Assembly: GCA_018401435.1 (NCBI GenBank)
Contig: JAGYJW010000008.1
Coordinates: forward strand, 1 to 64,000
Direction of reading: 5' to 3'
DNA from: Deltaproteobacteria bacterium
Lineage (GTDB): Bacteria > Myxococcota_A > UBA796 > UBA2385
Length of the DNA stretch: 64,000 nucleotides
Positions 42,655 to 52,805 of the stretch are shown here, in pieces; position 1 is the stretch's first letter; the number at the start of each line of letters is the position of its first letter. The position numbers and the translations under genes are program-made. The notes beneath the pieces are model-generated. The model did no database searches and was not told the DNA's origin. It was given only the letters and a program-made list of their open reading frames with translations.

Positions 42655-45600
42655 TCAGTCCTCGGCGGGCTCGCTGCAGGTTCCGCCGTTGTCGTCTGCC
42701 GCGAGGCCCTCGTCCTCGTATTCGTCGCTGCCAGCATCCTCATCGAACTCGCGCAGGCGCCAGTTGACCTGGGTCAGGACCCCGCGGCGGCTGGTGGCGT
42801 CCTCGCGGACCAGGCTGCTGCACAGGGCCTCGCCGTCCACCACAGCGGTGGTGTCCGCGCCGCCGAAGCGGACCGCCAGGGCCACGCTGGCCTCGCCCTC
42901 GGGGGCGCTGGCCCCGGAGACCGGGACCTTCACGTCGTAGACGCCGCCCGCGTTGAACCAGACGCTCGTGGCGCTGCCGTCGTCAATCGCCTCCTGGCTG
43001 TAGAGCAGGTTGTCGAGGCCGTCGCTGGCGTCGCTGTCCTGGTACCAGGCCATGACGTTGCCGTCGCCAAGGCGGTCGCCGTTGTAGTGCAGGTCCAGGA
43101 TGTGGTTGCGCTCCGTGCCGTGGCCCTGGCGCAGGGTCGAGACGTCGTAGGTCGATCGCACGATGAAGTCGCGGTAACGCTCCTCCAGGCAGGTGGTGGT
43201 GATGCCGGTCAAGGCGTCGGACTCCTCAACGCAGGACATCGTGTCGTCCTGCTCGATGCTCAGCAGGGGGACCCCGTCGACCGCGATGGTCAGCGGCATG
43301 ACGGTGTGGCGGTTCCAGCGGATGCGCAGCAGGGTCTCGTCGGCCTGGATGAAGCGGGAGACGACCCAGCCGACGCTGCTCTCGCTGTCGTGCACATCGG
43401 GGAAGTCGGCCGCGCGGCGCGCGTCGTAGCGGCGGCTGTTCTTCCAGCGGAAGGAGGCCCGCTCGCGGCTGGACTCCCTCATCTCCCACTTCTCCTGGTT
43501 GTCGGCGCCCTCGCTGCCGTCGCGCACCTCGTAGACCAGGTCCTGGTCGTAGATGCTCGTGCCGGCCACGCTCACCGCCAGCTCGCCGACCGCCTCGCCC
43601 GAGACGCCGTCGCGGAAGTCCGGCGCCAGCAGGCCGCCACCAAGCTCCATCCGGCCGGTGATCTCGGCGTAGCCGGTGCCCCTGCTGTTCCACACCACAT
43701 GGGCGCGCTCGCAGGTCATCCCGACATCCTCGACCAGGCAGTCGGTGATCCCATCGGCGTCGGCGTCGGTGTCGGCGCTGCCGCAGCCGCAGTCGCCGGG
43801 ATCGGTCTTGGCCGGATCGGAGACGCACACGTCGTCGTTGTTGTCCACGCCGTCGCCGTCGAGGTCGGGGTCGCAGGCGTCGCCGAGGGCGTCCCCGTCG
43901 GTGTCACCCTGGTCGAGGTTCTCGGAGAGAGGGCAGTTGTCCTGGTGGTCGTCCAGGCCGTCGCCGTCCGTGTCGACGGTGTAGCCGTCCGTGCCGTCGA
44001 GCGGGTCGGTGCCGTAGGAGACCTCCACCCCGTCGTCGATCCCGTCGCCGTCGGTGTCCGCCAGGTCCGGGTCCGTGCCGAGGCGGGCCTCCGTCCAGGC
44101 GTCCAGCCCGTCGCCATCGTCGTCCAGCAGGCGGTCATCGAGGCCGTCCCCGTCGAGGTCCTCGAAGAGGCTGTCCCCCGCTTCAGTGCCGTCGGTGCCG
44201 TCGACCAGCTCCCGGTAGTCGTCGACGCCGTCGCCGTCGCTGTCCGCGAGGTCGGGGTCGGTCCCGGCCCGGGCCTCCTGCGCCGCCGAGATGCCGTCGC
44301 CGTCCGCGTCGGGATCGGCGCTGTCCAGAGGGTCGTTGGCGTTCGTGCCCAGCGCCAGCTCGTCGCCGTCCGAGACGCCGTCTCCGTCGCTGTCCGCGGA
44401 GAACGGGTCCGTGCCGTAGAGCTCGACCTCGTCAAAGTCGGCCACGCCGTCGCCGTCGGTGTCGTTGTACACGATCACCGTCGTGTGCCGAAGGCCGCTC
44501 AGGGTGACCTCGATCCCCGAGAGCTGGTCGAACGCCACCGGGAGGTTCTCCAGCGTGGTCGTGTAGCAGGTCCGGGTGTACTCGCGCCCCCGGTAGTACG
44601 AGGTGCAGGGGTAGCCGGAGCTGACGGGCGCGACGATCGTGTCGGTGACCGGGGTGAAGGAGTAGGCCACGTCGGCGCCGACATAGGCACCATTCCAGTA
44701 GGTCGCGCTAAAGTCGGTCTCGCCGTACCGGGCCACCCCGTTGCCGTAGAAGACCGTCCCGGGGGTGGCTTGCGCGTATTGGCTGCCCACGACGCGGGTG
44801 GTCACCTGCTGCGTGGCGGCGAACTCGTAGCCGTTGGTACGTCGGCAGTCGCTGTAGGTCTGGCAGCTCACATTCCAGCGGTTGGTGCCCGTGCAAAAGG
44901 TCTGCGGCTCGGTGTCGTAGACACACATCAGGCCGGCCGTGGTCGTGTAGATCGAGCCGTAGTCGTCCCGCTGGTTCCAGTCCGGCGACTCCGAGGTGGC
45001 CGTCGGCATCGAGAGCGAGATGCTCTTGGTCCCGCCGTGCAGGTCCACGCCGCCGATGGTGATGGCGGTGCCCCAGTGGTTGGTGACGATGTCGATCTGC
45101 GCGTCCGGCCCGAACTCGGCGCCCGCCGGGAAGTCCAGGGTCGCCAGCCCGCTGTCGCTCACGACGGTGAAGCTGCCGTCCTCGTTGATCGTGAAGTCGC
45201 CGCCCTCCATGCCGCTGGGGGCGTCGGGGCAGCCGTCGCTGTCCAGGTCCCAGGTGCCCGGGGCCAGCTCGGGGCAGGCATCCAGGGCGTTGGCGACAGC
45301 GCCAGCCCCGTCGCAAGCCAGGAAGCTGTTGGCCGGGTCGCCCAGTCCGTCTCCGTCCGTGTCGGCGTACCAGGGGGTGGGCTCGCCCACCCCGGGGTCG
45401 AGGGGGTCGCAGTCGTCGGCGTTGAGCAGGCCGTCGCCGTCGATGTCGTCGTCACAGCCGTCGGGCACCGAGTCCCCGTCGGCGTCCGCGGCGTCGTCGT
45501 AGCCCTCGCAGAGATCGTAGTCGTTGCGGACCCCGTCGCCGTCGTCGTCGATCATCGGGTCCGACAGGACCTCGAAGCCGTCGACCGTGCCCTCGTAGTA

Positions 45601-47787
45601 GCAAAGCACGGTGCCGGCGGCATCCGTGGACTGGTAGTAGAAGACCGCGCTCTCGACCCGCTGCCAGACGACCGAGCCTCCACCTGTGTGGATGTCGTCG
45701 CCGCCGCTGATGAAGTCTCCACCCGAGAAGACGATCCAGCCGTCTTCGCGCGAGCCGTCGTCCCCGTAGGTGGGCAGGTAGGGGCCCGCATAATCGCTGT
45801 CGGAGGTCCAGTTGTCGGTCAGGTCGATGCCGCCGGCGAAGCCCGCGTAGCTCCAGTCCAGGAAGCTCCAATCCGAGACCGCCTCGGGGAACCAGGCGTA
45901 GCTGTAGTCCTCGGTGTAGACCGTGGCCGTGCCCGTGGCGCCCTCGGTGTAGGCCGCCTCGCCGATGGCCTGGGTGCTGGCGCTCCAGTCGCCGGGGCCC
46001 GGGTCGCAGACCGCACCCAGTGCAGCGCTGACCAGCTCGGCGGTGCCGTAGAATCGGGTGTTGCGCCAGGACGCGGCGTCGTAGCAGCCGTCGCCGTCGT
46101 CGTCATAGCCGGTGGCGTCCTCGGAGGGGCAGCTGTCCACGACATCGGCCAGGCCGTCGTTGTCGTCGTCTTCGTCGGCGTTGTCGCCGATGCCGTCACC
46201 ATCGGTGTCCTCCCACTCGGTCGGGTCGTAGGCGAAGGCATCGAACTCGTTGAGCACGCCGTCCCCATCGATGTCATCGTCGGCGTTGTCGCCGATGCCG
46301 TCTCCATCGAGGTCGTTGGTCTCGGTGGGGTCCAGGGGGAAGGCGTCGAAGGCGTCGATCGTACCGTCGTTGTCGTCGTCGTCGTCGCAGGCGTCGCCCA
46401 GTCCGTCGCCATCGGTGTCGACCTGGTCCGGATTGTAGATGTCCTCACAGTTGTCCTCGGACTCGCACCATCCGTCCTGATCGGCGTCGTTCTCGTCGTC
46501 GTCGGGACAGAGGTCGCAGGCGTCGGGGTACTCGTCGGCGTCGCTGTTCAGGCTGTCGTCGTAGCCCTCGCACTGGTCGAGCTGATCAGCCACGCCGTCG
46601 CCATCGCCGTCGCTGGTGTAGGCGGGGTCGGTGGGGAAGGCGTCCAGGTCGTCGCAGACCATGTCGCCGTCGAAATCGCCCACGTCGTCGTCGCCCAGAC
46701 ACACGTCGCAGACGTCGCCGTAGCCATCGAAGTCCGCGTCGGACTGGTCGTTGTTGTCGGTGACCGGACAGTTGTCGACGTCGCCGCACCAGCCGTCCAG
46801 GTCGACGTCGTTGAACTCGTCGTCGGGGCAGAGGTCGCAGGTGTCGGGTACGCCGTCGCTGTCGAAGTCCAGGGCGTCGTCGAAGCCCGGGCAGGCGTCG
46901 AGGCCATCGGGCACACCGTCGCCGTCGCTGTCCGGCGCGGTGGTGTCGAAGCCGACATAGGTGTAGCCGTCGGCCGCGTTGTAGAAGATGTGGTCGGCCG
47001 CGCTGAAGGCGCCGTACTCCGGGGGGACCGAGGCGACGAACAGGCTGGCGCCGTAGCGGCCCTCGAGCTCGGCCTCGTGATCACCACGCCAGCGCAGGAT
47101 CCAGTCGAGCCCGGTCTGGGCGGTGCCGTCGAAGCTCAGCGACACGGTATTGAACCCGAAGGCGGCGGAGTCGCTGTCGCTGATCGTGAGGCCTTCGACC
47201 CGGGAATACTCCACTCCCGTCTCGTTGTCCGGACCCTGCCGGACGCTCAGGTTCAGGGACGCCCCCGTGATCCGGCCAAAGGTGTCCCCGCCGTGCAGCT
47301 CCGCCATCGAGCCGCCCGTGTGTGTGAGCTGAGCGAAGTCGAGGGAGCCGCCATTGCGAAGCATGCGGAGGGTGCTGTGCAAGCTCTCCAGGGTGCCGCC
47401 CGAGAGCACGAAGCCCCCGTCGTCGAGGGCCCGGTAGAAGCCCGCGGTGAGGGTGTTCACGACCTCGAGGTCCCGCTCCAGGGTGAAGGGGTTGGCCGGG
47501 CTCTTGCTGGGATTTAGCACCAGGCTCTTGACCACGCCGGAGCTGGCGGCGTCGTAGTTCACCGCATGGGCCGTGCCGACGACGACATCATCGTCGGCGC
47601 CCGGCACCCCAGCGCCCCCCCAGGTCGCCGGGTCAGACCAGTCCCCGCTCGCCGCCGAGGTGAAGGAGGCCGCCTGCGCGGTGCCGGTGGAGGCCTGGGC
47701 GGCGAGGGCCGCGACCACGATGAGCGAGGGTCCCAGGCCGTGACGGCAGAGAGGGGCGCGGGGGGACGGACGAGCAGACTTGCGCAT
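42655..47787 (-). CDS. Giant secreted G8/thrombospondin type-3 repeat protein
   Basis: 1710 residues from ATG 47787 (GGAG box). A signal peptide is clear (LGPSLIVVAALAAQASTGTA, cleaved near AQA). Next comes a G8-like segment (GDWSDPATWGGAGVPGADDD). Residues about 260-560, 780-830 and 1130-1370 are arrays of DxDxDGxxD calcium-binding repeats with CP turns. Between them are cysteine-poor beta-rich domains (GGDFTINEDGSFTVVSDSG; ITGRMELGGGLLAPDFRDG). No C-terminal sorting tag is recognised. Probably a calcium-stabilised surface adhesin or matrix protein. A 20-bp motif shared with the small secreted gene lies 59 bp upstream of the start. Confidence 0.8.
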   Translation of the reverse strand: MRKSARPSPRAPLCRHGLGPSLIVVAALAAQASTGTAQAASFTSAASGDWSDPATWGGAGVPGADDDVVVGTAHAVNYDAASSGVVKSLVLNPSKSPANPFTLERDLEVVNTLTAGFYRALDDGGFVLSGGTLESLHSTLRMLRNGGSLDFAQLTHTGGSMAELHGGDTFGRITGASLNLSVRQGPDNETGVEYSRVEGLTISDSDSAAFGFNTVSLSFDGTAQTGLDWILRWRGDHEAELEGRYGASLFVASVPPEYGAFSAADHIFYNAADGYTYVGFDTTAPDSDGDGVPDGLDACPGFDDALDFDSDGVPDTCDLCPDDEFNDVDLDGWCGDVDNCPVTDNNDQSDADFDGYGDVCDVCLGDDDVGDFDGDMVCDDLDAFPTDPAYTSDGDGDGVADQLDQCEGYDDSLNSDADEYPDACDLCPDDDENDADQDGWCESEDNCEDIYNPDQVDTDGDGLGDACDDDDDNDGTIDAFDAFPLDPTETNDLDGDGIGDNADDDIDGDGVLNEFDAFAYDPTEWEDTDGDGIGDNADEDDDNDGLADVVDSCPSEDATGYDDDGDGCYDAASWRNTRFYGTAELVSAALGAVCDPGPGDWSASTQAIGEAAYTEGATGTATVYTEDYSYAWFPEAVSDWSFLDWSYAGFAGGIDLTDNWTSDSDYAGPYLPTYGDDGSREDGWIVFSGGDFISGGDDIHTGGGSVVWQRVESAVFYYQSTDAAGTVLCYYEGTVDGFEVLSDPMIDDDGDGVRNDYDLCEGYDDAADADGDSVPDGCDDDIDGDGLLNADDCDPLDPGVGEPTPWYADTDGDGLGDPANSFLACDGAGAVANALDACPELAPGTWDLDSDGCPDAPSGMEGGDFTINEDGSFTVVSDSGLATLDFPAGAEFGPDAQIDIVTNHWGTAITIGGVDLHGGTKSISLSMPTATSESPDWNQRDDYGSIYTTTAGLMCVYDTEPQTFCTGTNRWNVSCQTYSDCRRTNGYEFAATQQVTTRVVGSQYAQATPGTVFYGNGVARYGETDFSATYWNGAYVGADVAYSFTPVTDTIVAPVSSGYPCTSYYRGREYTRTCYTTTLENLPVAFDQLSGIEVTLSGLRHTTVIVYNDTDGDGVADFDEVELYGTDPFSADSDGDGVSDGDELALGTNANDPLDSADPDADGDGISAAQEARAGTDPDLADSDGDGVDDYRELVDGTDGTEAGDSLFEDLDGDGLDDRLLDDDGDGLDAWTEARLGTDPDLADTDGDGIDDGVEVSYGTDPLDGTDGYTVDTDGDGLDDHQDNCPLSENLDQGDTDGDALGDACDPDLDGDGVDNNDDVCVSDPAKTDPGDCGCGSADTDADADGITDCLVEDVGMTCERAHVVWNSRGTGYAEITGRMELGGGLLAPDFRDGVSGEAVGELAVSVAGTSIYDQDLVYEVRDGSEGADNQEKWEMRESSRERASFRWKNSRRYDARRAADFPDVHDSESSVGWVVSRFIQADETLLRIRWNRHTVMPLTIAVDGVPLLSIEQDDTMSCVEESDALTGITTTCLEERYRDFIVRSTYDVSTLRQGHGTERNHILDLHYNGDRLGDGNVMAWYQDSDASDGLDNLLYSQEAIDDGSATSVWFNAGGVYDVKVPVSGASAPEGEASVALAVRFGGADTTAVVDGEALCSSLVREDATSRRGVLTQVNWRLREFDEDAGSDEYEDEGLAADDNGGTCSEPAED

Positions 47788-47845
47788 CGTGGGGACTCCA
47801 GGTTGCTGAGGTCCCGACCGTAGCGCCGGCTCTCCGGCGGACACA

Positions 47846-47865
47846 CGATACACTTGTACCAATCG
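47846..47865. promoter_or_regulatory. Shared TACA-N2-TGTA motif upstream of the giant TSP3 gene
   Basis: CGATACACTTGTACCAATCG; identical in 18 of 20 positions to 48959-48978. It lies 59-78 bp upstream of the giant gene and 57 bp before the divergent YkgJ gene. The TACA/TGTA half-sites suggest a dimeric regulator; alternatively part of a promoter. Confidence 0.6.
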
Positions 47866-47921
47866 AGAGATCACGCGGGCGGGACGCCGGTCCCGCCCGC
47901 GGGTCGCGTTAGCCGGACCCG

Positions 47922-48455
47922 ATGGGAAACAGCTCTTCTTCGTCCACCCCGACGCTCGCGCCAGGGCGCCAGTGCGGCACCTGCACCTTGTGTTGCAAGC
48001 TGATCGCCGTCGTTGAGTTGGACAAGCCCGAGCAGGTCTGGTGTCCCCATTGCGTGAAGGGCGAGGGCTGCACAATCTACGCCGATCGCCCGCGCGTCTG
48101 CCGCGACTGGCACTGCGCCTGGCGGAGCTGGTCGGATGTGCCAGAGGAGTGGTTCCCACGCCGATCGGGGATCGTGCTGCGCGCCGACCCGGGGGGGATC
48201 ACCGCCTTCGTCGATCCCGGGCGCCCGAGGGCCTGGAGGGCCGAGCCCTTCCACGCCACCCTGCGGCGGTGGGCGGCGCCGACCGCCGACCGGGGGTTCC
48301 AGGTCGTCCTGGTGCGTGTCGGCCAAGAGGCCTTCGCGGTGCTTCCCGACCGGGACGTGGCGCTCGGTCCCATGGGGGCTGGTGACCGCCTGGACGTACG
48401 ATGCAACCGGGGACCGACGGGACCGGTCTACTCGGCCCGGGTCGCGCGCGGGTAG
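47922..48455 (+). CDS. YkgJ family cysteine cluster protein
   Basis: 177 residues. The N-terminus carries CGTCTLCCKL, then WCPHCVKGEGCTIYADRP and RVCRDWHCAW, the CxxCxxxCC ... C ... C pattern of YkgJ/FliB-like zinc or iron binding proteins. The remaining 100 residues are beta-rich and specific to this subgroup. Function unknown; some relatives act in protein modification. It starts divergently from the giant TSP3 gene. Confidence 0.85.
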   Translation: MGNSSSSSTPTLAPGRQCGTCTLCCKLIAVVELDKPEQVWCPHCVKGEGCTIYADRPRVCRDWHCAWRSWSDVPEEWFPRRSGIVLRADPGGITAFVDPGRPRAWRAEPFHATLRRWAAPTADRGFQVVLVRVGQEAFAVLPDRDVALGPMGAGDRLDVRCNRGPTGPVYSARVARG

Positions 48456-48482
48456 CATGGTAGAGGGCGAGAGTCGCTCGTC

Positions 48483-48869
48483 CTACAGCTCTTCGTCGTC
48501 GCTGTCCGTGGGTGCGTCGTCTTCGCACGAGTCCGTCGCCGTGCAGTAGTCCAACGGCGGCACGTTGCTATCGGTGATCAGGGGATCGGTGTCGTCGACG
48601 TCGTTGGCGTTGCCCACGAAGCCATCGGGCTGGTCGCAGGATTCTGCGGAGACGCCGGCGTCACCGAAGCCGTCGCCGTCGTCGTCGGCATACCAGGTGA
48701 CCGGCGCCCAGTCGCCGTGACCGAAGTGCGCAGCCTCGGCGTTGACGCTGATGTTGAGCATCAGGACAGCGCCATCGTGACCCGCATGGCAGACGGAGAC
48801 CTTGTCGCCGGCGATGGCCGAGGTGCTGGTGAAGGCCAGGGCGGCGAGAAGCAGAGTTCGGTTCGTCAT
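48483..48869 (-). CDS. Small secreted acidic protein with VCH...HGD motif
   Basis: 128 residues: signal peptide MTNRTLLLAALAFTSTSAIA, then KVSVCHAGHDGAVLMLNISV and AEAAHFGHGDW, a recurring extracellular motif (VCH...AxxAHxxHGD) of unknown function. The MopE-like WYADDDGDGFGD, a putative metal site, and an acidic tail follow. The cysteines suggest disulfides. It probably belongs to the same regulon as the giant TSP3 protein, because a near-identical 20-bp motif lies 90 bp upstream. Convergent with the YkgJ gene. Confidence 0.75.
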   Translation of the reverse strand: MTNRTLLLAALAFTSTSAIAGDKVSVCHAGHDGAVLMLNISVNAEAAHFGHGDWAPVTWYADDDGDGFGDAGVSAESCDQPDGFVGNANDVDDTDPLITDSNVPPLDYCTATDSCEDDAPTDSDDEEL

Positions 48870-48958
48870 GTTGGGCTCCCAGGAAGTTTGTTGGAAGAGG
48901 TCGGGTGATGAATACCCAGCCTCAGACGGTTGCTAATGGTGCCACCGCCGGCCGGCTG

Positions 48959-48978
48959 CGATACATTTGTACCAAGCG
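48959..48978. promoter_or_regulatory. Second copy of the TACA-N2-TGTA motif
   Basis: CGATACATTTGTACCAAGCG, 18 of 20 identical to 47846-47865. It lies between the small secreted gene (minus) and the winged-helix regulator (plus), so it could control both. Confidence 0.6.
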
Positions 48979-49127
48979 ATGCCGTCCGGAGTCCCGTAGA
49001 GATTCCCGAGCACCTCGACGGGGCTTGCCCTGCGGCATAGCCGAGGACCATCTCCAGCTCTCACCCGACCCTGTCCTTCGGCGCGCTCTCGGTCGATCTC
49101 CAGACGGGCATCGCGACGAGGTGCGGG

Positions 49128-51892
49128 GTGTCCCGCGCGCTCCCAGGCAAGGAGCTGGCGGTGCTGCAGTACCTGGCGGAGCGGCCCGGGACGGTCGTGA
49201 GCCGGGACGAGCTGCTGCGGGAGGTGTGGGGGCACCGGGCCACGGTGGTGACCCGCGTGGTGGACCTGACCCTCTCCCGGCTGCGCGGGCGGATGGGACC
49301 CCAGCCCGCGGACGCCGTGCAGCTCACGACGGTCCACGGCGAGGGCTACGCGCTGGTCTTCCCCGCGGCTCCACCTGTCCGGCGCGAGCCCCTGGCCGAT
49401 CAGGCCCGAGCGGGGTCGCTGGTCGGACGGGACGAGGACATGGCCTTCCTCGAAGGCTGGCTGGCCGGGTCCGAGGGCCGCTGGCTCAGCGTTGTCGGCC
49501 CTCCCGGCGTCGGCAAGTCGCGGCTGCTGGCCGAGCTGTCGGCCCGCACGGCCCACCCTGGCGGGGCAGGCTTCCCCGATGGCTCGACCCGGCTCGACCT
49601 CCGCTCCGTGCGAGAGGAGCAGGTCTTCATCGCCGCCTTCGCCCGGGCCGCCGGATTGCGTCTCGGGGGCCTCGGCGACGCCTTCGGGGGCTTCGGCCGG
49701 GCCCTGGTCGGCGCGCGGCGCCTCTTCATCCTCGACGACCTGGACACGGTGCGACAGGAGGCCCTGGCCCTCAGGCGGGCCTTCGAAGGCTGCCCGGGGG
49801 TCGTGGTGCTCTCCTCCAGCCGGCGGGCCCTGGGCTTCCCCGGCGAGGCCCTGCTGCGCCTCAACCCGCTCTCCAGCGAGGCGGCGGCGGCGCTCTTCGC
49901 CTCGCTCACCGATGGCGGGGCGGCGGACCTCGCCCCGGTCGGCGGGCTGCCGCTCGGCCTCGCTGATGGCCGCCGCCTTCCGGTCTGGCGTCCCGCTGCT
50001 GCCTCTCCCCAGCGAGCTGGGGCTGGCCTGCCAGACCAGCTGGGAGCGCCTCTCCGAGCCCGCCCGGACCCTGCTGGCCCGGCTGTCGGTATTGCAGGGA
50101 GGCTTCGACGACGCCGCCGCGGCCAGCGTCGCGGGCCCCGTTTCGGAGCTGCTGGACCGGCTGATCGACGGCAACCTCGTGGAGCTGCACCCCGGTCGGC
50201 CCGAAGGGACCGAGCTTCGACGGACCCGGCCCCGCGCCGGTCTCTACAGCCTGCACCCGGTCATCCGGGCCTTCGCGGCGGCGCGGCTCGCCGAGGCCGC
50301 CGACGCGGAGGAGGTCCACGAAGGTCACGCCGCCTGGGTCCTCGGGCGCTTCAGCCCCTGCATGCGCCTGCTGCGAGGCGCGCAGCGACGGGAGGCCTTC
50401 GAAGAGGTCCTCGACCTCCTGGGAGACATCGAGATCGCCTGGCAACGCGCCCTCCACGCCGGGGACGTCGCCCTGCTCGCCGCCGCCACCCCGGCGCTCC
50501 ACCAGGTCCTGGCCTGGGCGGGCCTGTGGCAGGCGGGAGAGCGCTGGTTTCGCCTCGCCGACGAGGCGCCCTGGGGCCATCCCAGCGACACGGAGCGCGC
50601 GGTGTTTCGGATCGCCCGCGCCATGTGCCTGGGCAAGCTGGGAGAGGGGCAGCGGGCCTGGGATCTGCTGGAGGAGCCCCTCGCCCAAGGCGCTTTGCTG
50701 CCTGACCCCCTCCGTGTACAGCTCCACGAGGCCCGGATGCTCGTCGGCTTCGCGCTTCGATCGGACGAGGAGGTCTGCGCGGAAGGCGCGGCGGCCCTCA
50801 AGCTCTCGGCCGGCCTGCTCGACGCCCGGGAGCACAGCGCCCTGGCCATCGCCACCATGGGCTGCCGCCTGGGCCTGAATGTGCGCCCTCCCACCGTCGC
50901 CGAGGTGGACCTGGCGCTGTGTGAGGCGCAGTCTCTGGGAGATCCGGACCTCGTCGCATTGGCCCTCCGCACCCGAGGGGTCGCGGGTCTACGGGCCGAG
51001 CGCTATCCCGAAGCGCTCGAGGACCTGCACCGCGCCCGCGTGATGTACGAAGACGAAGGGGACGAGGCCCGGATGGTCGGGACGCTCTTCTGGGAGGTCA
51101 GCGCCGCCAACTTCGTCGGCCACACGGAGAGCGGAGAAGCGCTGGCCCAGCGGGCTGAGGCGCTGTTGGAGCAACAGGGATCGATCATGGCCCTGTGCCA
51201 GCTGAGGCGCAACATCGCCCTGGCCTGGGTGGAGCAGGGGCGCTTCGCAGAGGCCGAGACCCGGCTCCGCGCCTGCATCGAGACGGCCCGAGAGCAAGGC
51301 ATGCGACGTTTGTACGCGCGCTGCCACGAGAGCCTCGCCCTGTGCCTGCTGTCGGCGGGCCGCCCGGACGAGGCGCTGCAGCTCGCCCAGCAGGCGGCCA
51401 CCCTCCATGGCGGGACCTTCGTCCTGGACGGCCTGAGCGGGTGGATCGTAGCCATCGCACAGATCGACGATCCCGCTGCGATGCTCGCGTCGGCCCTGGA
51501 GGGGATTCGACAGTACGACGCAGCCCGCTCCCACACCCAGGGCCTCCGTGCGGACCTCGATCTCGCGGCCACGTGCGCCCGAGCCCGGCTTCCGGGCGGG
51601 CTCTCCCCCTGGCCGACCCTGCGTGCCCGCCTCGAAGCGGCCGAGGCCACCCCGGGCGCGCGGGGGTGGCGCTGTGGCTGGCCGCGCGGCATCTCGCCGA
51701 GCGCGCCCCCAATCGGCCGCCGCGCTGGTGGGCTATGCGCGCGCCCACGAGCCCTTCCGCGCCGCCACCCCCCAGGCCCTGGCCGCGCTGGTCGCGGATC
51801 TGGACCTGTCTCTCGGCACGCTCGCCTTCGAGGGGGCGCTCGCGCGGGGGGCGACGCTCGGTCGCGCCGCGCTGGTGGCTGAGATCGAGTAG
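49128..51892 (+). CDS. Winged-helix / ATPase / TPR transcriptional regulator with frameshifts
   Basis: The N-terminus is an OmpR-type winged helix (GKELAVLQYLAERPGTVVSR, DELLREVWGHR), whose first strand (LSFGALSVDLQTG) lies upstream of the GTG at 49128, so the true start is nearer 49050 and may be unusual. An ATPase domain follows: WLSVVGPPGVGKSRLLAEL (P-loop) and RRLFILDDLD. Then come helical TPR-like repeats to the stop at 51890. Frame changes occur near 49965, 51660 and 51705; the last two are at runs of G and C. Architecture resembles AfsR/SARP-like regulators. It sits beside the shared 20-bp motif and is its best candidate binder. Confidence 0.7.
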
Positions 51893-51923
51893 GGGGGAGT
51901 TGCCAGCAGAACAGGAGCCCCCC

Positions 51924-52787
51924 ATGCCCGGCCGCCCCCTGCTCGACGAATCCGACCTGGATCCCCACCTCCTTCGGCCCGATAATGCCCGCCGCCGCGC
52001 GGTCCTCCGCGAGACCCTCGCGCGCTTCGAGGCGCGGGGCGTTGGCACCTACCATCGACTGGCCGCAGCCAACCTTGCGCGCTGGCGCAGCGAAGCAGCG
52101 CCCCGCCAGGGCACAGGCCTCGACCTGCGCGTCCTGCCCGGCGACTGGGGCACGGTGGCCCAGACCGTCACGCGGGAGTGGGGCACGACCTTTGCCGTGC
52201 TGAATATGGCCAACGCCTATTGGCCGGGGGGCGGCTATGTCGAAGGCATGATCGCCCAAGAGGAGAACCTCTTCCGGCGCACCGACTGCCACTATGCGCT
52301 TCACGACGAGGATATTCGCCCCGACGATCCGAATCGCTACCGCGACGCCATGACGGCGCTGCTGAACGCAAGGCCGGGCCGCGTCTACCTCGACACAGGG
52401 GCGCCGCGGGTGTGCATCCGCGGCCCCGAGGACCGCTACCAGGACGACCTGGGCTACCCCTGGCTGGATGAGGCCGCGGTCTTCCCCTTCTACGAGCTCC
52501 GCGCGGCCGCAGTGAACCTCAACCGCTACCCCGGCTTTGACCCCAAGGAGATGGGCTGGCGGATCGCAGCCCAGCTCGACACGATGATCGTGGCGGGGCT
52601 GCGTCACGCGGTCCTGAGCGCATTCGGCTGCGGCGCCTTCGGCAACCCGGCCCACGAGGTGGCAGCACTCTATCGGGACGCCATCGCGTCCCGACAGGAT
52701 CGATTCGATTGCATCGTATTCGCCATCTTTGACGCAGGCTATGGCGCAGACAACTTCAGTCCCTTTCGGCAGGTTCTGGTCGGCTGA
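51924..52787 (+). CDS. Microbial-type poly(ADP-ribose) glycohydrolase-like (macrodomain) protein
   Basis: 287 residues with an AGGAG box before ATG 51924. The key motif is LNMANAYWPGGGYVEGMIAQ immediately followed by EENLFRRTDC, the GGG-X-QEE signature of PARG, with the catalytic Glu pair. LSAFGCGAFGNPAHEVAALY is the second conserved block. These enzymes remove ADP-ribose from proteins or nucleic acids, often as part of defence, toxin or DNA-repair loci. It follows the regulator by 31 bp. No ADP-ribosyltransferase gene is nearby, so its partner is unknown. Confidence 0.8.
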   Translation: MPGRPLLDESDLDPHLLRPDNARRRAVLRETLARFEARGVGTYHRLAAANLARWRSEAAPRQGTGLDLRVLPGDWGTVAQTVTREWGTTFAVLNMANAYWPGGGYVEGMIAQEENLFRRTDCHYALHDEDIRPDDPNRYRDAMTALLNARPGRVYLDTGAPRVCIRGPEDRYQDDLGYPWLDEAAVFPFYELRAAAVNLNRYPGFDPKEMGWRIAAQLDTMIVAGLRHAVLSAFGCGAFGNPAHEVAALYRDAIASRQDRFDCIVFAIFDAGYGADNFSPFRQVLVG

Positions 52788-52805
52788 GCGCCCAGAGCCG
52801 CATCC

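Noticed and set aside
45900-47000. Possible CRISPR-like or short tandem DNA repeats
   Set aside because: The repetition comes from DxDxDG codons in the TSP3 protein; no regular direct repeat with spacers.
42448-47517. Plus-strand frame of 1689 codons opposite the giant TSP3 gene
   Set aside because: It is valine/alanine-rich without motifs; the minus strand has a signal peptide and regular DxDxDG repeats. The long antisense opening is a product of the GC-rich repetitive Asp/Gly codons.
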